This document shows positions 50,587 to 59,085 of a stretch of DNA of 64,000 bases, piece after piece (position 1 is the stretch's first letter; every line of letters starts with the position of its first letter). A program made the translations under genes and the position numbers. Source of the DNA: CBDIHH01 sp965279095 (GTDB lineage Bacteria > Pseudomonadota > Alphaproteobacteria > Caulobacterales > Caulobacteraceae). The stretch spans positions 372,001 to 436,000 of the forward strand of contig CBDIHH010000006.1 of NCBI GenBank assembly GCA_965279095.1. The letters run 5' to 3'. The notes under the pieces were generated by a model. It was not told the origin of the DNA. It did no database searches and saw only the letters and a program-made list of their open reading frames with translations.

Positions 50587-52167
50587 ATGTCCGAGGGCCT
50601 CTCCATCAACCCATCGTCCGCCGAGGCGGTCTATGACGGGACCGTCGCCGAGGCCCTGGGGCCCGACGGCGCGGTATCGGCGGCTGTTCCGGTCGCGGAA
50701 GGGGCGGGGTGCCATGGCGGTGCGGCGCAGATGCGCCGGGCGGCCGAGAGCGCCGGCAAGTCTGAGGTTCTGGAGCGTTACGCCAAGGACTACCCCAAGG
50801 GTCCCCACGACCAGCCCCAGAGCATGTGTCCGGCGTTCGGCAGCCTTCGCGTCGGCCTGCGCATGCGCCGGACGGCGACCGTGCTCTCGGGCTCGGCCTG
50901 CTGCGTCTATGGCCTGACCTTCACGGCCCACTTCTACGGCGCCCGCCGGACCGTGGGTTATGTGCCGTTCAACTCCGAAAGCCTCGTCACCGGCAAGCTG
51001 TTCGAGGACATTCGCGAGGCGGTCTATCAGCTCGCAGACCCGGCGCTCTACGACACCGTCGTGGTGACCAACCTGTGCGTCCCCACCGCCTCCGGCGTGC
51101 CCCTGCAGCTCCTGCCCAAGGAGATCAACGGGGTGCGGATCATTGGCATCGACGTGCCGGGCTTCGGCATACCCACCCATGCCGAGGCCAAGGACGTGCT
51201 GGCCGGGGCCATGTTGAAATACGCCCGCGAAGAGGCCGAGCAGGGCCCGGTGGCGGCGCCGCGCGAGCGCGCCTCCCTGCCCACCGTCACCCTGCTGGGC
51301 GAGATGTTCCCCGTCGATCCCGTGGGGATCGGCATGATGCTGGAGCCCCTGGGCCTGGCCGCTGGACCGGTCGTGCCGACCCGCGAATGGCGCGAGCTCT
51401 ATGCCGCCCTGGACTGCGCCGCGGTGGCCGCCATCCATCCCTTCTACACCGCCTCGGTGCGCGAGTTTCAGACTGCCGGTCGATCCGTCGTCGGCTCCGC
51501 GCCGGTCGGGCGCGATGGCACGGCGGCCTGGCTCGACGCCATCGGACAGGCTTGCGGCGTCGCCCAGGCCAAGGTGGACGCCGCCAAGAATCGCTTCCTG
51601 CCGATGATTCAGGCGGCTCTGGCCGGCGCCCCCATCAAGGGCCGGATCACCCTGTCGGGCTACGAGGGCTCGGAACTGCTGGTGGCGCGGCTGCTGGTCG
51701 AGAGCGGGGCCGAGGTCTGTTACGTGGGCACCGCCTGCCCGCGCACCCCCTGGTCGGAGCCCGACCGGGCGTGGCTGGAATCGCGCGGCATCCACGTCCA
51801 GTATCGCGCCTCCCTCGAGCAGGACCTCGCCGCGGTCGACGCCTTTGAGCCGGATCTGGCCATCGGCACCACGCCGGTGGTGCAGCATGCCAAGCAGCGC
51901 TCGATCCCGGCGCTCTATTTCACCAACCTGATTTCCGCGCGGCCGCTGATGGGCCCCGCCGGCGCGGGCTCCCTGGCCCAGGTCGTCAACGCCGCCCTCG
52001 GCAACAGGGGCCGGTTCGAGCGCATGACCGACTTCTTTGCCGGAGTGGGCACGGGACATGCCGCTGGCGTCTGGGAAGACACCCCGGTGGATCGACCGGA
52101 GTTCAAGGCGCGCTACGCCAAGGCCGCCGCCGCGGCGCGCGCCCAGGAAGACGCGGTCGGCACATGA
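50587..52167 (+). CDS. bchY: Chlorophyllide a reductase subunit BchY
   Basis: This 526-residue NifD-like subunit of the catalytic component has cluster-ligand cysteines in SMCPAF, SACCVYG and TNLCVPT and a GSGxxGxEL-type substrate segment (LSGYEGSELLVAR). With BchZ it holds the 4Fe-4S cluster and substrate site. The stop overlaps the bchZ start by four bases. Length is normal. Confidence 0.96.
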   Translation: MSEGLSINPSSAEAVYDGTVAEALGPDGAVSAAVPVAEGAGCHGGAAQMRRAAESAGKSEVLERYAKDYPKGPHDQPQSMCPAFGSLRVGLRMRRTATVLSGSACCVYGLTFTAHFYGARRTVGYVPFNSESLVTGKLFEDIREAVYQLADPALYDTVVVTNLCVPTASGVPLQLLPKEINGVRIIGIDVPGFGIPTHAEAKDVLAGAMLKYAREEAEQGPVAAPRERASLPTVTLLGEMFPVDPVGIGMMLEPLGLAAGPVVPTREWRELYAALDCAAVAAIHPFYTASVREFQTAGRSVVGSAPVGRDGTAAWLDAIGQACGVAQAKVDAAKNRFLPMIQAALAGAPIKGRITLSGYEGSELLVARLLVESGAEVCYVGTACPRTPWSEPDRAWLESRGIHVQYRASLEQDLAAVDAFEPDLAIGTTPVVQHAKQRSIPALYFTNLISARPLMGPAGAGSLAQVVNAALGNRGRFERMTDFFAGVGTGHAAGVWEDTPVDRPEFKARYAKAAAAARAQEDAVGT

Positions 52168-53618
52168 CCCTCATCCTCGATCATGACCGGGCGGGCGGCT
52201 ACTGGGGGGCGGTCTACGCCTTCACCGCCATCAAGGGCCTGCAGGTCATCATTGATGGGCCGGTGGGCTGCGAGAACCTGCCCGTCACCTCGGTGCTGCA
52301 CTACACCGACGCCCTGCCGCCGCACGAACTGCCGATCGTCGTCACCGGTCTTGGCGAGGACGAGTTGGGCCAGCATGGCACTGAGGGGGCGATGAAGCGC
52401 GCCTGGGGAACGCTGGACCGGGACCTTCCCGCGGTGGTGGTCACCGGCTCGATCGCCGAGATGATCGGCGGCGGCGTCACGCCCGAAGGCACCAATATCC
52501 AGCGCTTCTTGCCGCGCACCATCGACGAGGACCAGTGGCAGAGCGCCAATCGGGCCCTCACTTGGCTGTGGACCCAGTTCGGGTCCAAGAAGACGCCGAA
52601 GCTGAAGGCCCGGGCCGAGGGCGCCAAGCCCAAGGTCAATATCATCGGACCGATGTACGGCATGTTCAACATGCCCTCGGACCTGGCCGAGATCCGCCGC
52701 CTGATCGAGGGCATCGGGGCCGAGGTCCATATGGCCTTCCCCCTCGGCGCCCATATCGCCGATGTCCGCAAGCTGGCCGACGCCGAGGTCAATGTCTGCC
52801 TCTACCGGGAATTCGGCCGCCAGCTCTGCGAGGCGCTGGAGCGCCCCTATCTGCAGGCGCCCATCGGCCTGGATTCCACCACGCGCTTCCTGCGCGCCCT
52901 GGGCGAACTCACCGGCCTTGATCCCGAGCCGTTCATCGAGCGGGAAAAGCACACCACGATCAAGCCGATCTGGGACCTTTGGCGCTCGGTGACCCAGGAC
53001 TTCTTCGGCACGGCCAGCTTCGCCATCGTCGCCAACGAGACCTATGCGCGCGGCGTTCGCAACTTCCTCGAGGCCGACATGGGCCTTCCCTGCGCCTTCG
53101 CCTTCGCCCGGACCGCCGGGTCCAAGACCGACAACGACGCGGTGCGCACGGCCCTGAAGCAAAGCCCGCCGCTGGTGATGCTCGGCAGCTTCAACGAGCG
53201 CATGTATATGGCGGAGTTGGGGACCCGGGCCGCCTATATCCCGGCCTCGTTCCCGGGCGCGATCATCCGGCGACACACCGGCACCCCGTTCATGGGCTAC
53301 GCCGGCGCGACCTACCTGATGCAGGAGGTCTGCAACGCCCTGTTCGACGCGCTTTTCCACATCCTTCCCCTGAGCGTGCAGATGGACAAGGCCGAGCCGA
53401 CCCCGGCTCGTCGCCATGTCGAGATGGCTTGGGACGACGCGGCCAAGGTCGCCTTGGACAGATTTCTGGAAGCCCAGCCCGTCCTGGTGCGGATCTCGGC
53501 GGCCAAGCGACTGCGCGATGCGGCCGAGCGCGCCGCGCGGGCGGCCGGAGACGCGCGGGTCACGGCCGAGGGCCTGGCGCGCGCCCAGGCCGCTTTGATG
53601 GAAGGGCAGCTGGCATGA
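52164..53618 (+). CDS. bchZ: Chlorophyllide a reductase subunit BchZ
   Basis: This 484-residue NifK-like partner of BchY opens ILDHDRAGGYWGAVYAFTAI and carries the cluster Cys in GPVGCENLPV. The C-terminus has MQEVCNALFDALFHILPL, family-typical. Start overlaps bchY (ATGA) and its stop overlaps a very short frame at the usual pufQ position. Confidence 0.96.
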   Translation: MTLILDHDRAGGYWGAVYAFTAIKGLQVIIDGPVGCENLPVTSVLHYTDALPPHELPIVVTGLGEDELGQHGTEGAMKRAWGTLDRDLPAVVVTGSIAEMIGGGVTPEGTNIQRFLPRTIDEDQWQSANRALTWLWTQFGSKKTPKLKARAEGAKPKVNIIGPMYGMFNMPSDLAEIRRLIEGIGAEVHMAFPLGAHIADVRKLADAEVNVCLYREFGRQLCEALERPYLQAPIGLDSTTRFLRALGELTGLDPEPFIEREKHTTIKPIWDLWRSVTQDFFGTASFAIVANETYARGVRNFLEADMGLPCAFAFARTAGSKTDNDAVRTALKQSPPLVMLGSFNERMYMAELGTRAAYIPASFPGAIIRRHTGTPFMGYAGATYLMQEVCNALFDALFHILPLSVQMDKAEPTPARRHVEMAWDDAAKVALDRFLEAQPVLVRISAAKRLRDAAERAARAAGDARVTAEGLARAQAALMEGQLA

Positions 53619-53728
53619 TTGCTGCGCCCGCCCTCCGACCCGTCGCCAAGGGAGCGCCCGCGCCGGGCGCCGACGACGGGTGTGGTTGCCGGGTCCGTTC
53701 CGACGAACCCGCCACGGTGTCGCGATGA
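53615..53728 (+). CDS. Very short coupled frame at the pufQ position
   Basis: A 37-codon frame begins at an ATG overlapping the bchZ stop (ATGA) and ends at 53728. It is Pro/Ala/Gly-rich with a CGC motif and shows no membrane helix, unlike PufQ (~74 residues, one helix). It may be a translation leader, a degenerate remnant or chance. Confidence 0.3.
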   Translation: MIAAPALRPVAKGAPAPGADDGCGCRVRSDEPATVSR

Positions 53729-53801
53729 TTATTGTCGCGGCGGACCTCGCTGCGGAGGCTAACCGCAGAGCCGACGTCATTTGGCGTCATTGGAGGGAGT
53801 A

Positions 53802-54026
53802 ATGACTGATATTGATAGAGGAAGTCTGTCAGGACTGACGGAAGCGGAAGCGAAGGAATTTCATCGGTTCTTCATGGGGAGCTTTATTCTCTTCACGTTG
53901 ATCGCGATCGTCGCTCACGTTCTCGTCTGGAACTGGCGTCCGTGGCTGCCTGGGCCGAACGGATATGCCGAGTTGACCCTCGGCGCGAAGATGGCTGCCC
54001 AGGCGGCCATGTCCTTTTTCGCCTAG
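53802..54026 (+). CDS. pufB: Light-harvesting 1 beta subunit
   Basis: This 74-residue antenna protein has LTEAEAKEFHRFF at the N-terminus, one membrane helix and AIVAHVLVWNWRPWLPG with the bacteriochlorophyll-ligating His. It is preceded by GGAGGGAG. Typical LH1 beta proteins stop soon after WRPWL; here ~25 residues follow (GPNGYAELTLGAKMAAQ...), a C-terminal extension that may form a periplasmic helix. The start at 53802 is set by the ribosome site. Confidence 0.94.
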   Translation: MTDIDRGSLSGLTEAEAKEFHRFFMGSFILFTLIAIVAHVLVWNWRPWLPGPNGYAELTLGAKMAAQAAMSFFA

Positions 54027-54037
54027 AGGAGACGACT

Positions 54038-54244
54038 ATGTGGAGAGTCTGGCTTCTATTTGATCCAAGACGCGTTCTGGTCGGCCTGTTCGTATTCCTG
54101 TTGACGTTGGCGCTGCTGATTCACTTCATCCTGCTCAGCACGTCGCGCTTCAACTGGATCGAAGGGCCCAAGGCCGCGCCTGCGGCGGCAGCGTCGCAGA
54201 TGCTGAACGCGGATCCCACCAGGTCGCCGACGACGCCCGCCTAA
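54038..54244 (+). CDS. pufA: Light-harvesting 1 alpha subunit
   Basis: This 68-residue antenna protein begins MWRVWLLFDPRRVLVGLFVF, with one membrane helix and the bacteriochlorophyll-ligating His in LLIHFILLS, followed by FNWIEG. The C-terminal tail is Ala/Pro/Thr-rich. ATG at 54038 follows AGAGGAGA, 11 bases after pufB. A strong hairpin follows before pufL, as in other puf operons. Confidence 0.95.
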   Translation: MWRVWLLFDPRRVLVGLFVFLLTLALLIHFILLSTSRFNWIEGPKAAPAAAASQMLNADPTRSPTTPA

Positions 54245-54278
54245 GGGCAGAGTCGACGCGTGGTGCGAACGACCGGGG

Positions 54279-54319
54279 CCGGCGGATGTGCGGCGATTTA
54301 ATTCGTCGCCGTCCGCCGG
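54279..54319 (+). promoter_or_regulatory. pufA-pufL intercistronic RNA hairpin
   Basis: CCGGCGGA and CGGCGA pair with TCGCCG and TCCGCCGG, with a four-base bulge and a nine-base loop: 14 base pairs. In purple bacteria such hairpins protect pufBA mRNA from 3' decay and raise antenna-to-reaction-centre ratio. It may also attenuate transcription. Confidence 0.75.
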
Positions 54320-54379
54320 TTTCCACTACCGACGGCAAGGCGGCCCCTTGCGCATGGACAATCGGCGGAGGCGTGGGCC

Positions 54380-55204
54380 ATGGCCCTGCTAAGCTTTGAA
54401 AGAAAATACCGGGTCAGGGGAGGAACGCTGCTTGGCGGCGATCTCTTCGATTTTTGGGTCGGTCCGTTCTACGTGGGGTTCTTCGGAGTCACCGCGATAT
54501 TCTTCTCGGCCCTCGGCACGGCGCTGATCGTGTACGGGGCCGCGATCGGGCCCACCTGGAACATCTGGCGCATCAATATCTCGCCGCCGGATGTGAGTTA
54601 CGGCCTGGCCCTGGCGCCGCTGAAGCTGGGCGGCCTGTGGCAGGCCATCACCGTCTGCGCCCTCGGCTCCTTCGTGTCCTGGGCGCTGCGCGAGGTCGAG
54701 ATCGCCCGCAAGCTGGGGATCGGGCTTCACGTGCCCTTCGCCTTCGGTTTCGCGATCCTGGCCTATTTCTCGCTCGAGGTGGTGCGACCGGTGCTGCTGG
54801 GGGCCTGGGGCTACGGCTTCCCGTACGGGATCTTCAGTCACCTGGATTGGGTGTCCAACACCGGATACCAGTATCTGAATTTCCACTACAATCCGGCGCA
54901 CATGATCGCTGTGTCGCTGTTCTTCACGACGACCATGGCCCTGGCCCTGCACGGCGCCCTGATTCTCTCGGCGACCAATCCCGGCGAGGGCGAGGACGTC
55001 AAGACACCGGAGCACGAGGACACCTTCTTCCGCGATGTGCTCGGCTATTCTGTGGGCACCCTCGGCATCCACCGCGTGGGTCTGTTGCTCGCCATCTCGG
55101 CGGCTTTCTGGAGCGCGGTCTGTATCGTGATCAGCGGTCCGGTCTGGTCCCAGGGATGGCCCGAGTGGTGGAATTTCTGGCGCAATCTTCCGATTTGGGG
55201 CTAG
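54380..55204 (+). CDS. pufL: Photosynthetic reaction centre L subunit
   Basis: This 274-residue five-helix membrane protein has FERKYRVRGGTLLGGDLFDF at the N-terminus. Ligand segments are GYQYLNFHYNPAHMIAVSLF (special-pair and accessory bacteriochlorophyll His) and ALALHGALILS (iron His), with GTLGIHRVG (iron His). It forms, with PufM and PuhA, the type-II reaction centre core. Length is normal. Confidence 0.97.
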   Translation: MALLSFERKYRVRGGTLLGGDLFDFWVGPFYVGFFGVTAIFFSALGTALIVYGAAIGPTWNIWRINISPPDVSYGLALAPLKLGGLWQAITVCALGSFVSWALREVEIARKLGIGLHVPFAFGFAILAYFSLEVVRPVLLGAWGYGFPYGIFSHLDWVSNTGYQYLNFHYNPAHMIAVSLFFTTTMALALHGALILSATNPGEGEDVKTPEHEDTFFRDVLGYSVGTLGIHRVGLLLAISAAFWSAVCIVISGPVWSQGWPEWWNFWRNLPIWG

Positions 55205-55220
55205 GGGACGGAGACTCATC

Positions 55221-56144
55221 GTGGCTGGCTATCAGAATATATTCACCCAGGTTCAGGTCCGAGGTCCCGCCGAATACGGGATCGGGTTGCCGCTCGGCAA
55301 CCTGCCCCGAGAGGGGACTCCGACCTTCTCACGGATCATGGGCCTCATCGGCAACGCCCAGATCGGCCCGATCTATCTGGGTTGGACCGGCGTCGCCTCG
55401 CTGATCTTCGGCTTCATCGCCTTCGAGATCATCGGTCTCAACATGTGGGCGTCAGTGGGCTGGAGCCCGATCCAGTTTATTCGCGAACTGCCCTGGCTCG
55501 CCCTGGAGCCGCCAGCGGCGGAATACGGCCTGACCATCTTTCCCCCCCTGGCCCAAGGCGGCTGGTGGCTGATGACCGGCTTCTTCCTGACCACCTCGGT
55601 GATCCTGTGGTGCGTCAGGACCTATCTGCGGGCCAAGGCCCTGGGCTTGGGCACCCATGTGGCCTGGGCCTTCGCCTCGGCCATCTGGCTGTATCTGACC
55701 CTGGGCTTCTTCCGCCCGATCCTGATGGGCAGCTGGAGCGAGGCGGTGCCGTTCGGCATCTTCCCGCACCTCGACTGGGTGGGGGCCTTCTCGATCCGCT
55801 ACGGCAATCTGTTCTACAACCCCTTCCACTGTCTCTCGATCGTCTTCCTCTACGGGTCCACCCTGCTGTTCGCCATGCACGGCGCGACCATTCTTGCTGT
55901 CAGCCGCTACGGCGGCGAGCGCGAGTTGGAGCAGATCACTGACCGCGGGACGGCGGCGGAACGGGCGGCCCTGTTCTGGCGCTGGACCATGGGCTTCAAC
56001 GCCACCATGGAATCCATCCACCGCTGGGCCTGGTGGTTCGCGGTGCTGACGCCCCTCACCGGGGGCATCGGCATCCTGATCACCGGCACCCTGGTCGACG
56101 ACTGGCACGGCTGGGCGCAGCTCCACCACTACGCCTTCCAGTGA
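55221..56144 (+). CDS. pufM: Photosynthetic reaction centre M subunit
   Basis: This 307-residue five-helix membrane protein has the M-typical YQNIFTQVQVRGPAEYG and FGIFPHLDWVGAFSIRYGNL. His ligands for special pair and iron are in NPFHCLSIVF, LFAMHGATIL and ESIHRWAWW. No pufC follows: a hairpin closes the operon 7 bases later, so electrons must reach the reaction centre from a soluble or separately encoded cytochrome. Confidence 0.97.
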   Translation: MAGYQNIFTQVQVRGPAEYGIGLPLGNLPREGTPTFSRIMGLIGNAQIGPIYLGWTGVASLIFGFIAFEIIGLNMWASVGWSPIQFIRELPWLALEPPAAEYGLTIFPPLAQGGWWLMTGFFLTTSVILWCVRTYLRAKALGLGTHVAWAFASAIWLYLTLGFFRPILMGSWSEAVPFGIFPHLDWVGAFSIRYGNLFYNPFHCLSIVFLYGSTLLFAMHGATILAVSRYGGERELEQITDRGTAAERAALFWRWTMGFNATMESIHRWAWWFAVLTPLTGGIGILITGTLVDDWHGWAQLHHYAFQ

Positions 56145-56172
56145 CGGGGCGGGCCTGTCCACAGGCCCGTCA
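56142..56172 (+). terminator. Hairpin at the end of the puf operon
   Basis: GGGCCTG (56151-56157) pairs with CAGGCCC (56162-56168) and outer TGAC with GTCA around a small bulge. No T-run is present. Confidence 0.55.
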
Positions 56173-56188
56173 TCAAGGCCGCACGACG

Positions 56189-56225
56189 TTCAGCCGATCC
56201 CGGCGCCAAGCCGGGGTCGGCTGAA
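56189..56225. terminator. Long hairpin between convergent puf and puh-hem-idi operons
   Basis: TTCAGCCGA pairs with TCGGCTGAA, with an inner CCCGGC/GCCGGG stem and GCCAA loop: 16 base pairs. It can act on both strands. The rest of the 56145-56363 gap holds no gene. Confidence 0.6.
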
Positions 56226-56363
56226 GCGTGTCCGGGCCCTGGCGCTTCTGCCGAGCCTCTTCATCCGCCCGGCCGCCTGAGCGGCGCAGCAGGCAGCGCC
56301 CAGGGCGCCGGGCAGATCGAGAAGTCTGTGGGGTGGTGGTGGGTCCCCTTGAAGGAGACCCCC

Positions 56364-56954
56364 CTAGGCGGACGTCAGGCCGAGCTCTGACCAGCGGGCC
56401 AGGTAGATCCGGAACCAGGGCGCGAACCGTTCGGGACTCAGCGTCACCTCGCGGGCCGCCGCCGCGACGGACACCCAACGGGTCTGTGAAACCTCCCTGG
56501 GATCCGGGGCGATGCGCAGGCTCCTGTGATCGGCTTCGGCCAGGAAGACGTGCACGTGTTCGCACTCGCGCAGGCCGTTGGAGACATCGGCCGCATAGTC
56601 GATTTCCGCCGTCTGCCGCAGGTCCAGAGACAGGCCCATTTCCTCGCGCAACCGCCGGCGGGCCGCCGCCGCCGGCGCCTCGCCCCATTGGGGATGGGAG
56701 CAACAGGTGTTCGCCCACAGACCGGCGCAATGGTATTTGCCCGCGGCGCGGCGCTGCAGGAGGATCGCACCTTGCGACATTACGAACACCGATACCGCCA
56801 GATGCAGGACGCCGGCCCTATGAGCCTCCATCTTGCCGATGGGATACAGAGAGCCATCGGCGGCGACCCCGGGGATGATCTGCGCCTCATCGCCGACGTT
56901 CGCGGAGGGGCTGGCCGGCGCGACCGGAGATAGCGCGCGGCCAGGGGAAGCCAT
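56364..56954 (-). CDS. idi: Isopentenyl-diphosphate delta-isomerase (type I)
   Basis: This 196-residue Nudix-fold enzyme interconverts isopentenyl and dimethylallyl diphosphate, supplying crtE. Catalytic Cys is in NTCCSHPQWGE and catalytic Glu in RECEHVHVF; the Nudix-like helix is RRRLREEMGL. The ATG at 56954 overlaps the hemA stop (ATGA) and is chosen over longer frames. It is the last gene of the minus-strand operon. Confidence 0.95.
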   Translation of the reverse strand: MASPGRALSPVAPASPSANVGDEAQIIPGVAADGSLYPIGKMEAHRAGVLHLAVSVFVMSQGAILLQRRAAGKYHCAGLWANTCCSHPQWGEAPAAAARRRLREEMGLSLDLRQTAEIDYAADVSNGLRECEHVHVFLAEADHRSLRIAPDPREVSQTRWVSVAAAAREVTLSPERFAPWFRIYLARWSELGLTSA

Positions 56955-58174
56955 CAGGCCGCCGCGGACTGTCGGCTCAGGGCGCATTGCGACCAGAGTT
57001 CCGACAGCGCCATCGCCAGGGTCTTGATGTCGGCGTCCGAATGCAGGGGCGAGGGGGTGATGCGCAGGCGCTCGGTGCCGCGCGGCACCGTCGGATAGTT
57101 GATCGGCTGGATGTAGATCCCGTAGTTGTCGAGCAGCCAGTCGCTGATCATCTTGCACTTCACCGCATCCCCGACCATCACCGGGATGATGTGGCTGTCG
57201 TTGTCCATCATCGGAATGCCCATGGCCTTGAGCTCGACGCGGAGACGGGCGACCCGGTCCTGCTGACGCGCCCGCTCGACCTGGCTCTGCTTCAGGTGGC
57301 GGATGCTGGCCAGGGCGCCGGCGGCCACCGCCGGGGGCAGGGCGGTGGTGAAGATGAAGCCCGAGGCGAAGCTGCGCACGAAATCGCACAGGGCCGCCGA
57401 GCCGGCGATATAGCCGCCCATCACCCCGAAAGCCTTGCCCAGGGTGCCCTCGATCACGGTGAGCCGGTCCATGAGCCCCTCGCGCTCGGCGACGCCGCCC
57501 CCGCGGGCGCCGTAGAGGCCGACCCCATGGACCTCGTCCAGATAGGTCATGGCGCCGTGAGCGTCGGCGACGTCGCACAGGGCCTTGATGGGGGCGATGT
57601 CGCCATCCATGGAATAGACGGATTCAAAGGCCACCAGCTTGGGACGGCCCGGCTCGATGGCCGCCAGCTTGCGGTCCAGATCCTCGGCGCTGTTGTGGTC
57701 GAAGATGATGCGTTCGGCGCCGCTGTAGCGGATACCCTCGATCATCGAGGCGTGGTTGTTGCGATCCGACAGCACCACGCAGCCGGGCATCCGGCCGGCC
57801 AGGGTTCCCAGCGACGCCCAGTTGGAGACGTAGCCGGAGGTGAAGACCACCGCCGCCTCCTTGCCGTGCAGGTCGGCGAGCTCCTGTTCCAGCAGGACAT
57901 GATAGTGGTTCGTGCCGGCGATGTTGCGGGTGCCGCCGGCGCCCGCGCCGCAGCGGGCCAGGGCCTCGTTCATGGCCTCCAGCACCTTGGGGTTCTGGCC
58001 CATGCCCAGGTAGTCGTTGGAACACCAGACGGTGACGTCATTGGCGCCGGCGTCCTTGTGACGGGTGGCGCGCGGGAAGCTGCCGGCCTGGCGCTCGAGA
58101 TCGGCGAAGACCCGATAGCGGCCCTCGGCGCGCAGTTCGTCGAGCTGGCTGGTGAAGAAAGCTTCGTAGTCCAT
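56954..58174 (-). CDS. hemA: 5-aminolevulinate synthase
   Basis: This 406-residue PLP enzyme condenses glycine and succinyl-CoA to 5-aminolevulinate (the Shemin route), first step of heme and bacteriochlorophyll. Visible are VWCSNDYLGMGQ, AGAGGTRNIAGTNHYH, TYLDEVHGVGLYG and the PLP Lys in EGTLGKAFGVMGG. The ATG at 58174 (MDYEAFF) follows GGGGGGAC and matches the usual start. It is coupled to idi. Confidence 0.97.
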   Translation of the reverse strand: MDYEAFFTSQLDELRAEGRYRVFADLERQAGSFPRATRHKDAGANDVTVWCSNDYLGMGQNPKVLEAMNEALARCGAGAGGTRNIAGTNHYHVLLEQELADLHGKEAAVVFTSGYVSNWASLGTLAGRMPGCVVLSDRNNHASMIEGIRYSGAERIIFDHNSAEDLDRKLAAIEPGRPKLVAFESVYSMDGDIAPIKALCDVADAHGAMTYLDEVHGVGLYGARGGGVAEREGLMDRLTVIEGTLGKAFGVMGGYIAGSAALCDFVRSFASGFIFTTALPPAVAAGALASIRHLKQSQVERARQQDRVARLRVELKAMGIPMMDNDSHIIPVMVGDAVKCKMISDWLLDNYGIYIQPINYPTVPRGTERLRITPSPLHSDADIKTLAMALSELWSQCALSRQSAAA

Positions 58175-58199
58175 TACTAACGTCCCCCCGTCATGACGG

Positions 58200-59072
58200 C
58201 TAATCGTCCTTGGTCTGAAAGCTCGGGCCCCGCGCGCGATCGGGCGCGGCCGCCGAGACATCGAATCGGCTCTGGCCACGGCTGACGGCCCCGCCGCCGG
58301 CGGCGGGATCGGTGGCCGGCATCGCCCAGCGCCACAGCGCGGCGTCCGGCAGCGGCGTGACCATGAAGAAGTGTTCCAGCATCGCCAGGGCCGTCAGGGT
58401 GAAGACCAGGCCGTAGCCCGCCGCCTCGAAGGCTGACGCGCCGGGACCCAGGCCCTGGTAGAGGCTCGCGCCGGCCGCAACCACGCCGGCCGCCATCGAG
58501 ACGGGGAACAGGGCGTTGACCGGGCTTTTGCGCAGATAGCTGACGAAGTGCCAGAGGTGGTCGGGAAAGAAGGCCTCGGTGAAGTTGGGCACGCCCAGGA
58601 ACAGGTTCAGCTTGGCGCTGAGGCGGCTGAAGAACAGCACGCCGAAGGTCAGGGCGCCGATGGGATTGGGCTGCCCCCAGCTGATGGCGACGATGGCCAG
58701 GGCGGTGAGCGCCAGGGCGATCTCGTGGTGGATCAGGGTCGAGGCCGCCAGGACGAAGCGGCGCAGGCCGCGCGCCCCCGGCGGGCAGGGGGCGGTGCGC
58801 GGGCCCGTCACCAGGCCCATTAGGAAGGTCATCTCATGCCAGCCCCACACCCCCAGGGCGCAGGCGAAGGCCAGATAGGCGCCGAACGGCGTGGGGTCGG
58901 CGGCGCTCGCCACCAGGCCCCACAGGGAGGCGACGGCCAGGGCGGACGCCGCCGCCAGCCCCCACAGCTGGGTGCGCCGCGGCCGCCGGTTCAGCCACAG
59001 GATCGCGCCGGTGCTGAACCACCAGATGAACACCGTGAAAAGGACGGGCGCCCCGAGGGCGGCAAGGGTCAT
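58200..59072 (-). CDS. puhE: Photosynthetic complex assembly protein PuhE
   Basis: This 290-residue membrane protein has six to seven hydrophobic helices. The signature GVWGWHEMTFLMGLVTGPR, LSAKLNLFLGVPN and DHLWHFVSYLRK match PuhE, needed for full reaction-centre and LH1 levels. It stands between acsF and hemA in the standard order of puh operons. The C-terminal ~35 residues are polar. Confidence 0.93.
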   Translation of the reverse strand: MTLAALGAPVLFTVFIWWFSTGAILWLNRRPRRTQLWGLAAASALAVASLWGLVASAADPTPFGAYLAFACALGVWGWHEMTFLMGLVTGPRTAPCPPGARGLRRFVLAASTLIHHEIALALTALAIVAISWGQPNPIGALTFGVLFFSRLSAKLNLFLGVPNFTEAFFPDHLWHFVSYLRKSPVNALFPVSMAAGVVAAGASLYQGLGPGASAFEAAGYGLVFTLTALAMLEHFFMVTPLPDAALWRWAMPATDPAAGGGAVSRGQSRFDVSAAAPDRARGPSFQTKDD

Positions 59073-59085
59073 GGCCGGGCCGCCT

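Noticed and set aside
53729..53801. Hidden pufQ before pufB
   Set aside because: No frame in this stretch encodes a membrane helix or PufQ-like sequence.
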